Notes: generated from the letters alone by a model not told the origin. Shown: positions 1 through 13,525, counted from the stretch's first letter. The stretch is 64,000 nucleotides of DNA from Micropterus salmoides (GCF_014851395.1 NW_024044348.1:28368676-28432675), one strand, 5' to 3'. Numbers and translations are program-made.

Positions 1-2099
<2,099 letters not shown>

Positions 2100-2401
2100 A
2101 AATAATAACAAGAGCCAGGATTCAGAAGTTGGAAATACCAACCGTTTATTTTCTACTTTTGCGACTACAGAAATGTTGAAACATTTGAACACTGAAAAAA
2201 GCTGGATGACATCATCACTTGCTTCTCAATTTTCTTTCCTTCTTTTTAAAATTTGCTTAGCAATCACAACAGATGATATTGCACGGCACTGAGAAAGCAG
2301 TAGCAAAGCCTGGGAAACAGCAATGACAAATCAAGTCATGAGACATGGAGTAATACATCTGAGAGTAACACCAACAGTGGTGCCTCTCAGGCATACTCGG
2401 G

Positions 2402-2461
<60 letters not shown>

Positions 2462-4517
2462 CTGAAGAAGCATTGTGAGTTGAAGAGGAAGTCAAAAGAA
2501 AAAGATCAAGTTTAACAAAAGCACAAGGCGGACGAGCGAGAGCAATGAGATTTCATTTTGAAGTGCAAGATGAACTACTACTGTAATGTATTCCTAAATG
2601 TCCATGACAACAAATATGCTTGTTTATCAAAACCCTTCAAGCATCTTTGTATATGAATAGCTGGAGGACACCCCTGTCCGGGTAAGAAACTCATTCCCCA
2701 GCGTAAGAGATCCAGGTGATTGTCTTAGGCGATGCAGTATTGTTATGAGACTTGTAGCCAAGCTACCCATCACATGGGAACTCCTTACTGACAAAATAAA
2801 TAATAGAAAACGTGAAAACATTTACATTCTCCATTCTGTGACACAAAGACTGCATAACATGCTGATGTGATCTGTCATGGACATTTTAGTGATGACCTTC
2901 AGTCCTTGGAGATACTGTGCCATGTGCATGACAGAGGTGAAGCAGTACTAACAGTAAGGGCTCTGACAGCCAGAGGGAGTCTTAAACTTACTGTTGTGAC
3001 ATGCACCAATCAGCCGCACACACATGCAGGCACACCAGCAGTACATACAGATTTTATGGATGGATGAACACACAGTAAAGAAATATACGTAAACGAGCAC
3101 ACACACACACACACACACACACGAACTGGCATACCTCAGCAGTACTTGACATTTGAGTTACACACACACATACACACACTTGCACTTAACCACACAGAAA
3201 AAGGAATGAGCAATCCAGGTGACTGTCTCCACACACACTTACACACTGGTAAGGTTCTTTGCAGTTTTATTAGACTTTGCTCATAGTCATTACACGAGTA
3301 CGTACCAAAAGAACAGATACTAGATGGAGCGAGGCGGCAGTGCCACGGCAATTAAAAACAGACCCAGCTCCGTGGCACAGCCCCTGGCAGACCGGCTGCC
3401 CAGCCTATACTCCACCTCACTCTGTGCATGAGACAGCAAAGTGAGCAGGACTTGCAGTCCTTGTTTCAAATGCTTCAGATTGTACATTGAACAGGAGATT
3501 CCCCACATGGTAGAGTAAGCTTGTCTACAGAGCCCTACGCCTTCTACATTCTATACCCGTGCGAATGGCAAATCAAAACTCAACAAGTCTACCTCACAAA
3601 TGCCAGTGCTTTTCAACGTTATACATATTTTTTTTCCAATTTTTTGGTTTGTTTTAAAAATCTTTGGATGTGCAGTAATACCCATAAAATAACTGTTTTA
3701 AAAAGTCAAAAGAATAGAAAAAACACACACACACATACACACTGCTTTTTGCCAGTTGTTCAACAAAGTAGCTCCTGTATAACTTTGTCTGTGTTGGCAA
3801 ATCAACTGTCTGGGTTTCTGGCAGTGTTTAAAACACACATTGAAATGCCGGCTAGGATTTAGCTGAAGAAGAATACAAACTACTCCTTTGTTTATATCTA
3901 AGCGTGGGAAATAAGGCTGTAACATAAAACTGTCTTTTTTGTTTGTTTTTTTTCAAAAACCTACTATATACAAATCTAGAGTTTCTACAAATGCATAAAT
4001 TAAAGCAGTGGTTAACCATTACAAAAATGCAAATTAAATTAAAGTCACAACACAGCAGTAGAGAAAAGGGAAAATATGAACACAATATCACAGCAGTTGG
4101 TTTTACCCTGTAAAAGCAATAGTCTACCATCATAATATTGGCATAACCCAATGTCTGATAAAAAATACGCTTCTCCCTCCATCTCTTAAGTTTCATACAT
4201 CAACCCTGAAACTTGTCCTTTTGTGACTTGAAACAGAGCACTTCTTCCAAAAAAACAACAACTTTAAAATAGATAATCATACAGCTTTTTGAAGTAACAA
4301 TAACAGTTACCACGCGAGTGGAGTTCTGCCTTACTCACAGATAGACGTCTCAATGCAGAACTCAAAGGAATTATTACTATGAGGTATTCAGAGACATTAG
4401 TAAAGACATGCACGGCCAGAGTGCTGGACCTTCCTACCCACAGTAGAGAGACATGGAAGGTTGGGGAAAGGAGGGATGGAGGGGTGAAAGGGGGCAGGGG
4501 AGAGGAGAAACAAAGAC
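2100..4517 (-). other. onecut1: probable distal onecut1 3' UTR with candidate polyadenylation signals
   Basis: No gene is visible. On the minus strand AATAAA occurs at 3271-3266 and again at 2150-2145. The second is followed, in the direction of transcription, by a U/GU-rich stretch (minus strand of about 2074-2098), the usual arrangement for a poly(A) site. I infer that the transcript may end near 2.1 kb or near 3.25 kb. The (CA)n tracts at 2404-2457 and 3101-3122 fall inside. Without transcript data the end cannot be fixed. Confidence 0.4.
2404..2457. repeat. (CA)n microsatellite
   Basis: Uninterrupted CA dinucleotides, about 27 units, inside the probable distal onecut1 3' UTR. Confidence 0.98.
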
Positions 4518-4728
4518 CTTTGGTTTAATCTGTAGAAGTGGACAACATAAATTCCTTTGGTATGTTTTCATTGCATGGTTGCGCTGGCGAAAGCACCACG
4601 GTGTGATTTTAAAAAACAACAAAAAAAACCCTTTTCCTTGTTTCTTCAGTTGTGGCCCTTCTACAGGCTGAGGTATTCACAGAGTCAAAGGTGAGAGGTC
4701 AACAGCGGTTTAACACTTTGGTTCAAGC

Positions 4729-4735
4729 AAGGCAC
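4729..4735 (-). promoter_or_regulatory. possible miR-124 7-mer site
   Basis: The plus strand AAGGCAC gives GTGCCTT in the onecut1 transcript, the 7mer-m8 match for miR-124. It lies 7 nt from the miR-9 match at 4716-4722. A single 7-mer can easily occur by chance, so this is weak alone. Confidence 0.3.
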
Positions 4736-5418
4736 TCGTCCTGGGAGTTTTTAGAAAGATTGCAACACGTCTGCTTCTACTTTCAGGAACATATCTGCCT
4801 ATAGTTGAGTCAACAATTCTGCCCAAGGCTATGTCAGCTTGTCTGCCTATTGTCATTTAAAGATGTCTGACCTATTTGGTGGATCAATATTATCAACCTA
4901 TAGGTACACACTAAGAGGCAGGGCCAAGTAGAAATAATGCTGTAAAAAAAGACACTCCGCCGGGGTACGCCATCAAATTTACATAGATTATTTTTTAATC
5001 AACTAAATCTTTTTTTATACATATTGCCGCAATGTCAGCTTTTTCTTTTTAATCCATTTTATCTGCCAATAAAGTGGTAGAAATGAATCCTTTGGTACTG
5101 CTAACAAGCACGGAGACAGACTGATCATATTGCTAGCGAGGGCGTTGTACCCCGCAGGCACCCGCGTGGCCGCTTGTGTGTATCTATGGCTAGATCAGCA
5201 AATCTGCCTATAGCTACATCAGCATGACTATTATGGAGCTGTAATCAGAGCACAGATGAAGCAAGAGCACGCATAGCAGGGGTGCATGGGCTGAGTGCAG
5301 GTGGGAGGGGGAGAAAGGAGAGATGAGTGGAAGAGAAAGAGTGAGATAGGAGATGGGGGAGGGGGAGACATACAGCATCTTTTAACACCACTCATAGAGG
5401 CCGTGCAATGAGAAAAAA

Positions 5419-5436
5419 TCTTTGGTTATCTTTGGT
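5419..5436 (-). promoter_or_regulatory. two overlapping 8-mer miR-9 target sites
   Basis: The plus strand reads TCTTTGGTTATCTTTGGT, so the mRNA carries two ACCAAAGA octamers whose starts are 10 nt apart. The upper 13 bases (5419-5431) equal the 5' end of mature miR-9 (TCTTTGGTTATCT), so the site pairs over 13 contiguous bases rather than seed alone. A third 8-mer lies at 5484-5491. Family knowledge: miR-9 represses Onecut factors in neural progenitors and islets. Confidence 0.7.
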
Positions 5437-7293
5437 ATCATCAAAGTGATAGAAATCACGTATGGAACTTGAGTGAGGTAGCATCTTTGGTTCACACTAT
5501 AAAACATCAGCAGGTCTCGACACATTTGTGTTTCTTGTCGTCTTTTTGGTTTTTTCTTTCAGAGATGAAGAAGCAGCTCTCTCTCGCCTCTCCTTCAGCG
5601 CTTGTACTGATGAATGTAGAGCTGCTAACCCTGGCCATGAGGAGGATGACGGCAAGGGTCCAGCTCAATATATTTAATGATATGCTGCCCTGCGCCAGCC
5701 CTGTGTAGTGCTTTCCTCCTAGTGCTGAAATGCATGGCTTACCAGGAGAGCGGAAGAAGGATGGGTGGGGGTGGGGTGGTAAGGGGTGGGGATTGGCAAC
5801 TGGCAGGGTGGGGTGCTTTCGTATTCGGGTGACAAGCTGACATTGCTGTGTAAGCGCCTGAAAGTGATTCGATCATTGATATCATCCCCTCCACCCAAGA
5901 TTTGATGAGGAGATACAATCAAATACGTATGAAGCACACGGGGCCAATGGAGTGATGCTGAGAGCTTATTATTAGAGGGGTGACACAGTTTGTCCTAAAA
6001 AAAACAAAAACATCAGAGGCCGTCTGTCTCCCTCACAGTGTCAAGAACACATAGAGCATCAGAACCAGCATCTTCTGTTTTCACCTTTGCAGAAGAAACA
6101 CTATGAATGATTTAGTCTTTGTTTGCCAGCTGCTCACATCAACTTGCGCTGAATCTGCAGACTGAAAGGATGTCTCTATAATAATGAATCTTCACATTAA
6201 GCATTTAAAGGAACATTCAGTGGATTGTTTGGGGAGATCTCACTGGAATATTTAGTTTGATTCAAGAAGGCATCTATAAGGCAAATGTCACTAGCTAATT
6301 TTCAGGGTTGTGCCCTATATATAATCTTTCCGTTTGCAGGGAGCATAAATTTAAGTATGACTCAAAATGTTGTATGAACCATAAGCAGTAACATGCTCTT
6401 CTTTAACAGTCTGTCTCAGGAGGTAAGGGAGCAAATGAGGTAAAAAAATAGATGATCAACTACAAAACATACTCTTTGGTCTAATTACTTCATAGCAAGT
6501 GGTTTGTGTTTCTAAGCTGCATGAGAGGCCTCAGGGTGTAGAAGGCTTTGGTTTTTTCTTGTTTCAATTATTCAACGCTTCAGCATGTTGGAAGAAAGCA
6601 CTACCATGTGGGTTGAGGTTAGGGGTTCTTTTTTGGTTTGGTTTAGGGTTAGCAGTCCACGCATGGGCATATACCTGTCTGTCTGGAATGCTTGATAGAA
6701 CGACAGACGGCAGGACAGACAGACAGATAGACAGACAGACAGTCCACCGATCCAAACAAGGCTGCACAACAATCCAGTCGCCCCTGTAGGATTTTTTTTT
6801 TGTCTTCAAAGTTGATTGGCCAATCCCACTGGAGCTCCACATTCGGGCTGTTTTTCAAGGGTGTGGACAGCTGCTGATCAGACTGCGAGTAGGCTGATTA
6901 AACCTCCATTTAAGGACCCATCATTAAAACCAACCAATCAGATTAAAGATAAGGATGGCGAATGATAGATTGATACTGGGTGGGGGATGTGGTGTGTAGT
7001 AAAGCTATAGACCAGTGATAGTGAGTGTGTGTGTGAGAGGGGGGTAAAACTATAGTCTTTTTGCAGTATGTTACACATAAACGTGTTGCTGAAACAAACA
7101 TTTCAAAGCAGGTCAAACAAGAAGTCTTTGGTTTGTTTTTTCATCTTTGGATACTATAAATATCAATATAGTACAGGTTTAAGGGCAAAATGTTGCTTCA
7201 AGGTCTTTTTAAGTTTCTCTTTGTTTCTCCTAAGTTTTAAAGCTTTTCCACCGAGGTTGAGTCAGTCCATGAGTTGGTCAAATCAGTCCGTCT

Positions 7294-7583
7294 TCAGGCT
7301 TTGGTGCAGGCGTTTGGGCCAGAGTTGACTGAGTGACCGGAGCCGTCGTCCACCCACTTATCTAGGCTCCGGCGGCGTGCGTTCATAAAGAAGTTGCTGA
7401 CCGTGGCCAGCTCGAGGCCCAGCTGCTGGGCGATGGTGATCTGGAGCTCTTTGGATGGACGCTTGTTCTCCTTGAAGATGGCGTGGAGTGTCCGACGCTG
7501 CACATCTGTGAACACCAGCCGGGGCTTCTTGGTCATGTTCCCCCGCTCGCTTCTGCCGTGGTCCTGTTCCTTACGCTTACATG
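7294..7583 (-). CDS. onecut1: onecut1 (HNF6) exon 2 coding part: homeodomain and C-terminus
   Basis: This exon completes Onecut1 (residues 358-453). The acceptor is CCACAG at 7589-7584. Joining in phase 1 to exon 1 gives the junction LA|ACKRKEQ, exactly as in other Onecut1 proteins, so the splice is well supported. The homeodomain covers about 374-433 (TKKPRLVFTDVQRRTLHAIF and so on). Its recognition helix, SNFFMNARRRS, has the Phe48/Met50 signature of the ONECUT class instead of the usual Trp48. The C-terminus is CTKA, then TGA at 7296-7294, which is the conserved ONECUT ending. The final codons contain one more miR-9 seed match (7299-7305), so that motif is under coding constraint. Total coding length is 1362 nt with the stop. 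Exon 2 plus exon 1 is the complete two-exon coding structure. Confidence 0.96.
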
Positions 7584-9539
7584 CTGTGGAGAATTCAGGG
7601 AAGAGGCAGAAGGGAAGAGAGTGTGTTGGTGAGAGAGGGCAGAATATACGTCTATAAAAGCAAGAATTGTGGCTCCATCACACCTTGACCTTTGACAAAA
7701 AAAGGTCCTAAATAAATCCATGGACGGACCCATGAATTATTATTAGTTTTCATTCTAACTGGGACATACTGATGTGATTATTTAAAGCCAATGCCAATAT
7801 CTGATATTTTTCAGTCCATTTTGACCCAAACTAACTCTGATAAAGATTGTTTTTGTCCTAAAGAGATGATAGAGATACTTATATATCAAAATAATTCAGA
7901 CATTTTTGTTTTTACTTTTGACACCACAACACTTAAATTTATATTGTCAATGTGACAATTGTATCAAGTATTATGATCCTAGAAACAAAGACCAAAACAT
8001 GGCAGTCCCATAATCCTTAAAAAATATCAGAAGTGAAAGTAATGTTGGTTGACCTGTAACTGGTGATTAACATCAGGAACCATACTGGAAACAAACATTT
8101 TGAACACGTTAATGGCTTATCCATCTCTGCAGAGGCCATTGGGACAAATTGTCATTTGTGACATCGGGCCAAATATAGGCCTATATAACTTTTAACTGAC
8201 TACAACAGAAACAAAAACTGCATCAGCTGATTTGAATAAGAGGTCATCCTCTCAGGTTTAACTTGTTTAATTAGTAAACTAGCTGCTGCAGTTTGAGTTA
8301 GATAAAAACAAGTAGGCCTATAGCCTACTACAGTATAGGCTACACTGGACTAAGCACTGCATACTTAAGGTGCACATTTTCTGCTCTAATGATGATGTGC
8401 TGGAAACCGTACTGAAAAAAATGCACTCAGGCCATATTTCTCATTGAATCATAAATTGCAGAGACAATGTTAAATGTTGGTAAGACCTTTACCTATATTA
8501 GCACCCCTCTTATAAGACTTGATCTCTCAGATCTAACTTTGTACAGAATCATGCAACAGTCTGCAGGTGGTGCTTTCGTTTCAGTCACCAAGACCCCCTT
8601 TCATTGGACACTGCCGAGTTACATGCGAAATAATAGCGGAATTAAACTTCAAGTCAGGTACCCCATCGAGTCCCATGGACGTCTGTTGGGCCATGAACCA
8701 GAGCAGGAGCTCCGTTAGTTCTGGTGGAGAGCAGACAGACAGGAAGCCTGCCAGCCAGGGAACAACGAGTTCTGTCCGCGGTGCTGAAAATAACGTCAGC
8801 CCGCAATATTATGTAGGCCTACACTGCAGCTGTGGAAAAATGAACAGCAGATCATATAATATTGGAAAGACGAAATTGGGAATCAGTTTGGCAGCAAATA
8901 AAACCTCTCTTCAACTGACCTTGTTGCTATTTCATTTAGTTTTTTTCTTTCTTTCTTTCTTTTTAACCCCAGCACAGCCATCCAAATTGATGTTCACCAG
9001 TGAGCAGAGACCAGGAGGGGGCAGAAGTGGGCTGCTAGAGCAAAGCCCGACTCACTGGGGAAATTAGTGAACGGCATGTTCTAACCACAGAGCAATTCTT
9101 AAATAATGATGAATAAATTATGAGCAGTGGTGAATTAAAACATTGCATCACAGAAAACCTCAAAGCTCAGTAGGCTAATGTAGGCTACAAAGCAAACCAT
9201 TTCAAAATAACAATCAAAGCCATGCTGCTCTATCAACATGACCAACAACTTTCTATTACATAGGCTAAGGAATTTGTAGCTTATAGTGAATACTGCATTT
9301 AAAGTGGCGTATAGGCTACTTTTTGGACTTTAGTGTGGATGTAGCCTAATCTAGTCTATGTTGTCTTTCTAATGCAAATAAACAAGAAGTAGGCCTAAAC
9401 AGCGAGCTTCATCAGTGAGAGATTAAAATAAACATTAAAACATATTTTGCCGATCCCACCTTGTAAACTAATTTTAACACACCTTTTCTCAGATGTGTGG
9501 TAAAGTACAGTGCAGCGTCCTATTAGCATGACCATAAAC

Positions 9540-9760
9540 CGGAATGTAATTGTGAGTTTGAGCAGCCCGGTGTCGCCAGTGCTGGTAAATATTAACAGAG
9601 AGCCGCTCCTCGTGTAAGGGCTGCTATAAATCAGCAGGAGTGAAGGCCACTCAGACAGCAGGAGCCACCACAGAGTGGCCCGGCCCCAGCACGGGAGGCC
9701 CGGGCAGAGAGGCAGCTTTCCCAGGACCAGGGTGACATAACAACGGCCTCGTTATCACGC
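9540..9760. promoter_or_regulatory. candidate intronic enhancer block
   Basis: A high-complexity block that differs in composition from the AT-rich intron around it. At 9585-9596 it reads GTAAATATTAAC. This contains a forkhead core (GTAAATA), and its reverse complement (GTTAATATTTAC) is close to the HNF1 consensus. FOXA and HNF1 factors are known regulators in the liver/pancreas network that includes Onecut1. Enhancer activity is inference. Confidence 0.3.
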
Positions 9761-9763
9761 TAA

Positions 9764-9764
<1 letters not shown>

Positions 9765-9806
<42 letters not shown>
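9765..9806. repeat. (CA)n microsatellite in onecut1 intron
   Basis: About 20 CA units, directly next to the candidate intronic enhancer block. Confidence 0.98.
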
Positions 9807-9807
<1 letters not shown>

Positions 9808-10741
9808 CTAATCATTACAAACACACAGATAACTCCACACACTCCAACAGACTGCACACACTGGGCCCAGTAACACGGTGCGACGATAGTCCTGCGTTTC
9901 ATAATCTCACAGAGAGCACAAGAGAACAACAAACAGATCCTCTGTGCTGAAAATGTTCCAAAAATTCAACTGGAAAACCGACCCTCTAACTATTCTTGTG
10001 TAAACGTGTAGGATATCCTAATTTAGGCAGTCAATGTTTAGGCTACTTAAAATTTCTAAAACAACGTTACAAAAAATCCCAACCAACATTGAACACTGTC
10101 TCTGCAATTAACTGTGTTGCAACTAAATTGGTGTCGCATTTCTGAATTCATTAATTTTGTCCTGAGCAAAATCACATATGCTTTCTTCAAACCCATTTTA
10201 TTTTATTTTATTCAGACAAATTCAGACGGGTAATTGAATACGTGGGAAAGGGAGAAAAGGCCCGAGATTAATTTCAGAAGCCTAAAATCAATAAGTATTT
10301 CACATCTACTTCAGCACACGATCACATATCTAGTTCAGCTAGAACGGATCAATAAAATGGCGCTCAGCCCTTTCTCGCCAAATTAATTTAGCTTTAAAAT
10401 GTAAAATGTTCTCATCTCCCAGCTTTTTTTTTGGTGGCGTTTGCCAACAGAAAGCCATAATTATATAGGCCTATTTGAAGTTTCTGCTCAAGAGAAGCTT
10501 TGGAATTTTCTTTGATTTACATCGATTTGTATTGTTTTCTTATAAAAAATTGGGAGTAGTATATGAGACAGGACATAACCTGCTCAAGAAATAGTGAATG
10601 GGAATACAAATGAAGCAGAATTTCTCTTCCTTCAAACCATCATCACTTCTAATGAATTGGCGACTGATCTGATTTATCTACAAATCTACAAAACCAGCTT
10701 TCAAAATCACGACATTTAAATAATGAGATAATGAATGTTGA

Positions 10742-10773
<32 letters not shown>

Positions 10774-11944
10774 AATCTATTGCGATTACACATGTGCACA
10801 CCCGCGATAAATGCGCGATAAATAAACACATAAATGCACGCACTTTCCACTAAGTGGACTCAGCCTCACTTTTCCTAAGGCCAAAAAAGCTAATTTGTAG
10901 GTCATTGATTAGGCCTATAAAAGTAAAAACATCGGATGTCTGTGAACGCGCACGTGCGAGTTGGGCCTCCTTACGCGCCCTAATTGACTCGTGCATAGGC
11001 CTACCTCAGGGACAAATTAATACAGAGGTCTATCAGTTAATTAGAGAAACTTCAGTCAAGTCAGGGTTAGTTTATAACCTGAACATAAACACATGCTCTC
11101 GACTCTATTCTTTTTTATTCTATTCTGAAATGAAGGCCTATAATTTTTTACCAAAGTGAGAGACACAACCTTTTCACCGGCTAAATAATGCAGGACTTCA
11201 GCTTTACTTGACATTCGAATTTAGTTTATCGCAGACTCTCAAGAACACGTGCACACACACGTTTCTCTCTCTGTTTACACCAAGGGCAACACCAAAAAGG
11301 CTCCCAACGATTTCTGGGCGAAGGATCAACTTACGCACACAGTCCAGCGGTCGATATTTTGAGGTAAAATGACATGAGCACTTGTTTCACACAACCCCAA
11401 ATTCAGTGTAGAGACAGAAAAGGGATGCGTATTGATATCAGGCCACTCATGTAGTGCAGGAGCATCAGTTTGGTGAAGCACTTTTCAACTTTAGCAGCTT
11501 CACATATTGTTTACCACACTGTATAATGTTGAATTTGACCATCCAGCAGACCTCCCCTACAGGCATCACATAGGCTATCTCTAAAACAAACCAGGGTCGT
11601 GGGTTCACCAAACCCTAAAGCAGGTTTCATTTCTGGAGACACATATGTTATTTTGATAAAGAACTCTCAGCCTAGAGGGAACATTTGTCCTGAGTGCTAC
11701 ACTGATGTGATTTGACACTTTTTTTTTTCTTTTTTTTTTTACATTAGCCTAATCAGATTGCAGGATTTAAAAAAAAAACTCTGTTACACTAAAAACTACC
11801 AAATCAGTTTTGTTTCCCAGCCCACTTGACTCATTGCTCAATAAGGTAGCATTCAGGGCAAATGATCCTGGTTGAGCGTGTTTTTCTCAGCAACACATTC
11901 AGAGGATGAAAGCAAAAAGTGGGCTTTACCGAGGCTTCGCTCAC

Positions 11945-13016
11945 CTGCGAGCCTGAGCGCACTCATGCGTTGGAACTCAGGCTCCTGCAGCCATTTCCAC
12001 ATGCGGCGGAAGGTCTCTCTACCGGACTTGAGCTTGGACCAGGGTTTGGGGTTTCTCAGCAGGTCGGACAGGGTCCCCTGGGACCTGCACAGGACCCGCT
12101 GGGCAAAGATGGCCTGAGGGATGCTGTAGCGCTTCAGCTCCGTGGTGATTCTTTGCGCCACCTCTTTGGTATTAACCTCCTCCATCTGGCCCCCAGAAAC
12201 ACCACCCCCTCCACCGCCGCCCCCTTGCTGCCCGGGCCCGGAGGCCTGCTCCCGGCTGTTCCCCAGCCCCTGGCCGTGCCCCTGCGAGCTAAGGTGGGCG
12301 TGCGGGTGGTGATGGAGGCCGTTGATTTGTACCATGCCCGCTGAGGAGCTCATGTGCTGCTCCGTGTGTCTGCCGAGCATGGCCGGGTGGTGAGCCTCAA
12401 ACCCGCTGGGGGTGAGCATCTTCTCACCAGGCATGGCGGCACCAGGATGAGCGTAGGGAGGGATGCCGGCCTGGGTCGTGTGTATGCTGGCCAGACCGGA
12501 ACCAGACAACGGGGAGAGGCTTTGGCCCATGCAGGGATCCTTGTGATGATATGCGGGATACAGACTGTTCATAGGCGCTAGACTCCGGTCCTCTCGCATC
12601 AACGTGAAACTGCCGGTGACATTTCCAGGGATCCTCTGGTGGGGATGAGGGTGAGGATGATGGGGATGGTGGTGGTGGTGGTGGTGGTGGTGATGATGGG
12701 GAGGAAACTTGTCGGACACGGTGGAGATGGGGGGTAAGGGCTGCAGGGGGGTTAGGGTGGTGTAAGTGCTGCTCGCACTCATGCCAGGGGGGGCTTCACA
12801 CATGCTGATGGCTGGATGCAGGTGTCCGGGGTGGCTGGGGTGATAGTCTCCGCTTTCCAGCAGGGTCGCCATGCCCATAGCGCGGTGGCTCAGACCCCGA
12901 GGGCTCGGACGGGAATGTGGACTGTGGCCACTCAGCAGCTCTCCGTGACCGGCCACGGACTCATGGCTCACTCCGTGCAGGTCGCCAATATTCTCCATCG
13001 ACAGCTGTGCGTTCAT
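11945..13016 (-). CDS. onecut1: onecut1 (HNF6) exon 1 coding part: N-terminus and CUT domain
   Basis: Onecut1/HNF6 is a nuclear DNA-binding transcription factor of liver, pancreas, biliary and neuronal development. This exon encodes residues 1-357 plus the first base of codon 358. It begins MNAQLSMENIGDLHGVSHE, which matches the ONECUT1 paralogue and not ONECUT2 or ONECUT3. In order it shows the STP box (about 83-104, TYTTLTPLQPLPPISTVSDK), an 11-His tract (107-117), His/Pro repeats, a Gly run (265-272) and the CUT domain (about 278-358, with NTKEVAQRI and RNPKPWSKLKSGRETF). The ATG at 13016 is the first in-frame ATG and has A at -3. The open frame continues upstream to 13103 but only from a TTG. 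The exon ends at a GTGAGC donor (GT at 11944-11943). Length and order fit the family (human about 465 aa). Paralogue assignment is by remembered family sequence, not by alignment. Confidence 0.96.
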
Positions 13017-13441
13017 GATCCGGGCAGCGCTGTGGACGAACCATCTATCTGACCTACCGCAGTTAGCTGGTGTCCAGAAGTCCTCACGTCCAGTAAAGTT
13101 CAAATTTCTTTTGTTGCTTTTTTCTTCTTGCAGCAGCCTCCTTTGCTATTATTGCCTCCTCTCTGTCCTGATATTCACCTATTAGTTCTCCCTCCTTCCT
13201 CTGACGCTGTCTTGCATGGAAACTCCTTTTTCCGAATTCCTTTTTGTTGTTTTTGTTTGTTTTTTATTTTTTCAATTTTCTAATTCTCTTTATGATTCAA
13301 GCCCCCCCACCGCCAACCAGCTGTCCTTGCGCTCCGGTCGGGTGCCGCGCCATCTCTCTAGATGTGTGTCTCCCAGCCCCTCTTCCACCGCAGCACAGAT
13401 AGCTGTCTACACATGCGCACTGTGAACACCCATCTCCTCCC

Positions 13442-13445
<4 letters not shown>

Positions 13446-13473
<28 letters not shown>
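13446..13473. repeat. (CT)n tract in onecut1 promoter/5' UTR
   Basis: About 14 CT units. It is (GA)n on the onecut1 sense strand, a class of element bound by GAGA-type factors. Confidence 0.97.
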
Positions 13474-13477
<4 letters not shown>

Positions 13478-13517
13478 ACACAAGCGCGCACACACCGCCC
13501 CCCTCCCCCCGTTGCGC

Positions 13518-13525
13518 TGACGTCA
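13518..13525. promoter_or_regulatory. consensus CRE (TGACGTCA)
   Basis: An exact 8-bp CREB/ATF palindrome about 500 bp upstream of the onecut1 ATG, at the edge of the GC-rich promoter block. Function is inferred from the motif and position only. Confidence 0.4.

Larger units (their letters stand above)
4518..7293 (-). other. onecut1: onecut1 3' UTR, minimum extent supported by miR-9 sites
   Basis: The sequence after the onecut1 stop has no convincing ORF. It carries ten exact ACCAAAG motifs on the transcribed (minus) strand, the seed match of miR-9. Plus-strand starts of CTTTGGT are 4518, 4555, 4716, 5090, 5420, 5430, 5485, 6474, 6546 and 7126. Five of them (5420, 5430, 5485, 6474, 7126) are 8-mers with the extra A. 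I found none in the other orientation here. ONECUT1/2 are established miR-9 targets, so the cluster both supports the regulation and shows the UTR reaches at least 4518. Length is at least 2.8 kb. Confidence 0.78.
8176..11003. repeat. dispersed cluster of TAGGCCTA palindromes in onecut1 intron
   Basis: Exact TAGGCCTA starts at 8176, 8313, 8814, 9390, 10466, 10910 and 10996. Many half-forms (TAGGCTA, TAGCCTA) lie between 8.3 and 16.2 kb. One such octamer is expected per about 65 kb by chance at even base composition. No longer repeat unit surrounds them. Confidence 0.7.
7584..11944 (-). other. onecut1: onecut1 intron 1 (4.36 kb)
   Basis: This is the single coding intron, GT...AG, phase 1, and it separates the CUT domain from the homeodomain as in other vertebrate ONECUT genes. 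No further exon or ORF in it looks real. It contains a (CA)n tract (9765-9806), an (AT)n/(GTAT)n tract (10743-10773), a cluster of TAGGCCTA palindromes (8176-11003), and a more complex GC-richer block around 9540-9760 with a GTAAATATTAAC motif. The block is a candidate intronic enhancer by inference only. A transcript that reads through the donor would add about 30 foreign residues and stop before the homeodomain. Confidence 0.9.

Noticed and set aside
8567..9067. 166-codon ORF in the onecut1 intron
   Set aside because: Opposite strand to the gene, no recognisable motif, overlaps another ORF in a shifted frame.
11919..12344. Plus-strand ORF antisense to onecut1 exon 1
   Set aside because: Shadow of the GC-rich coding exon; composition follows the opposite-strand codons.
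13017..13103. 29-residue N-terminal extension of Onecut1
   Set aside because: The in-frame opening begins at a TTG, not ATG; the first ATG is at 13016 and matches the known family start.
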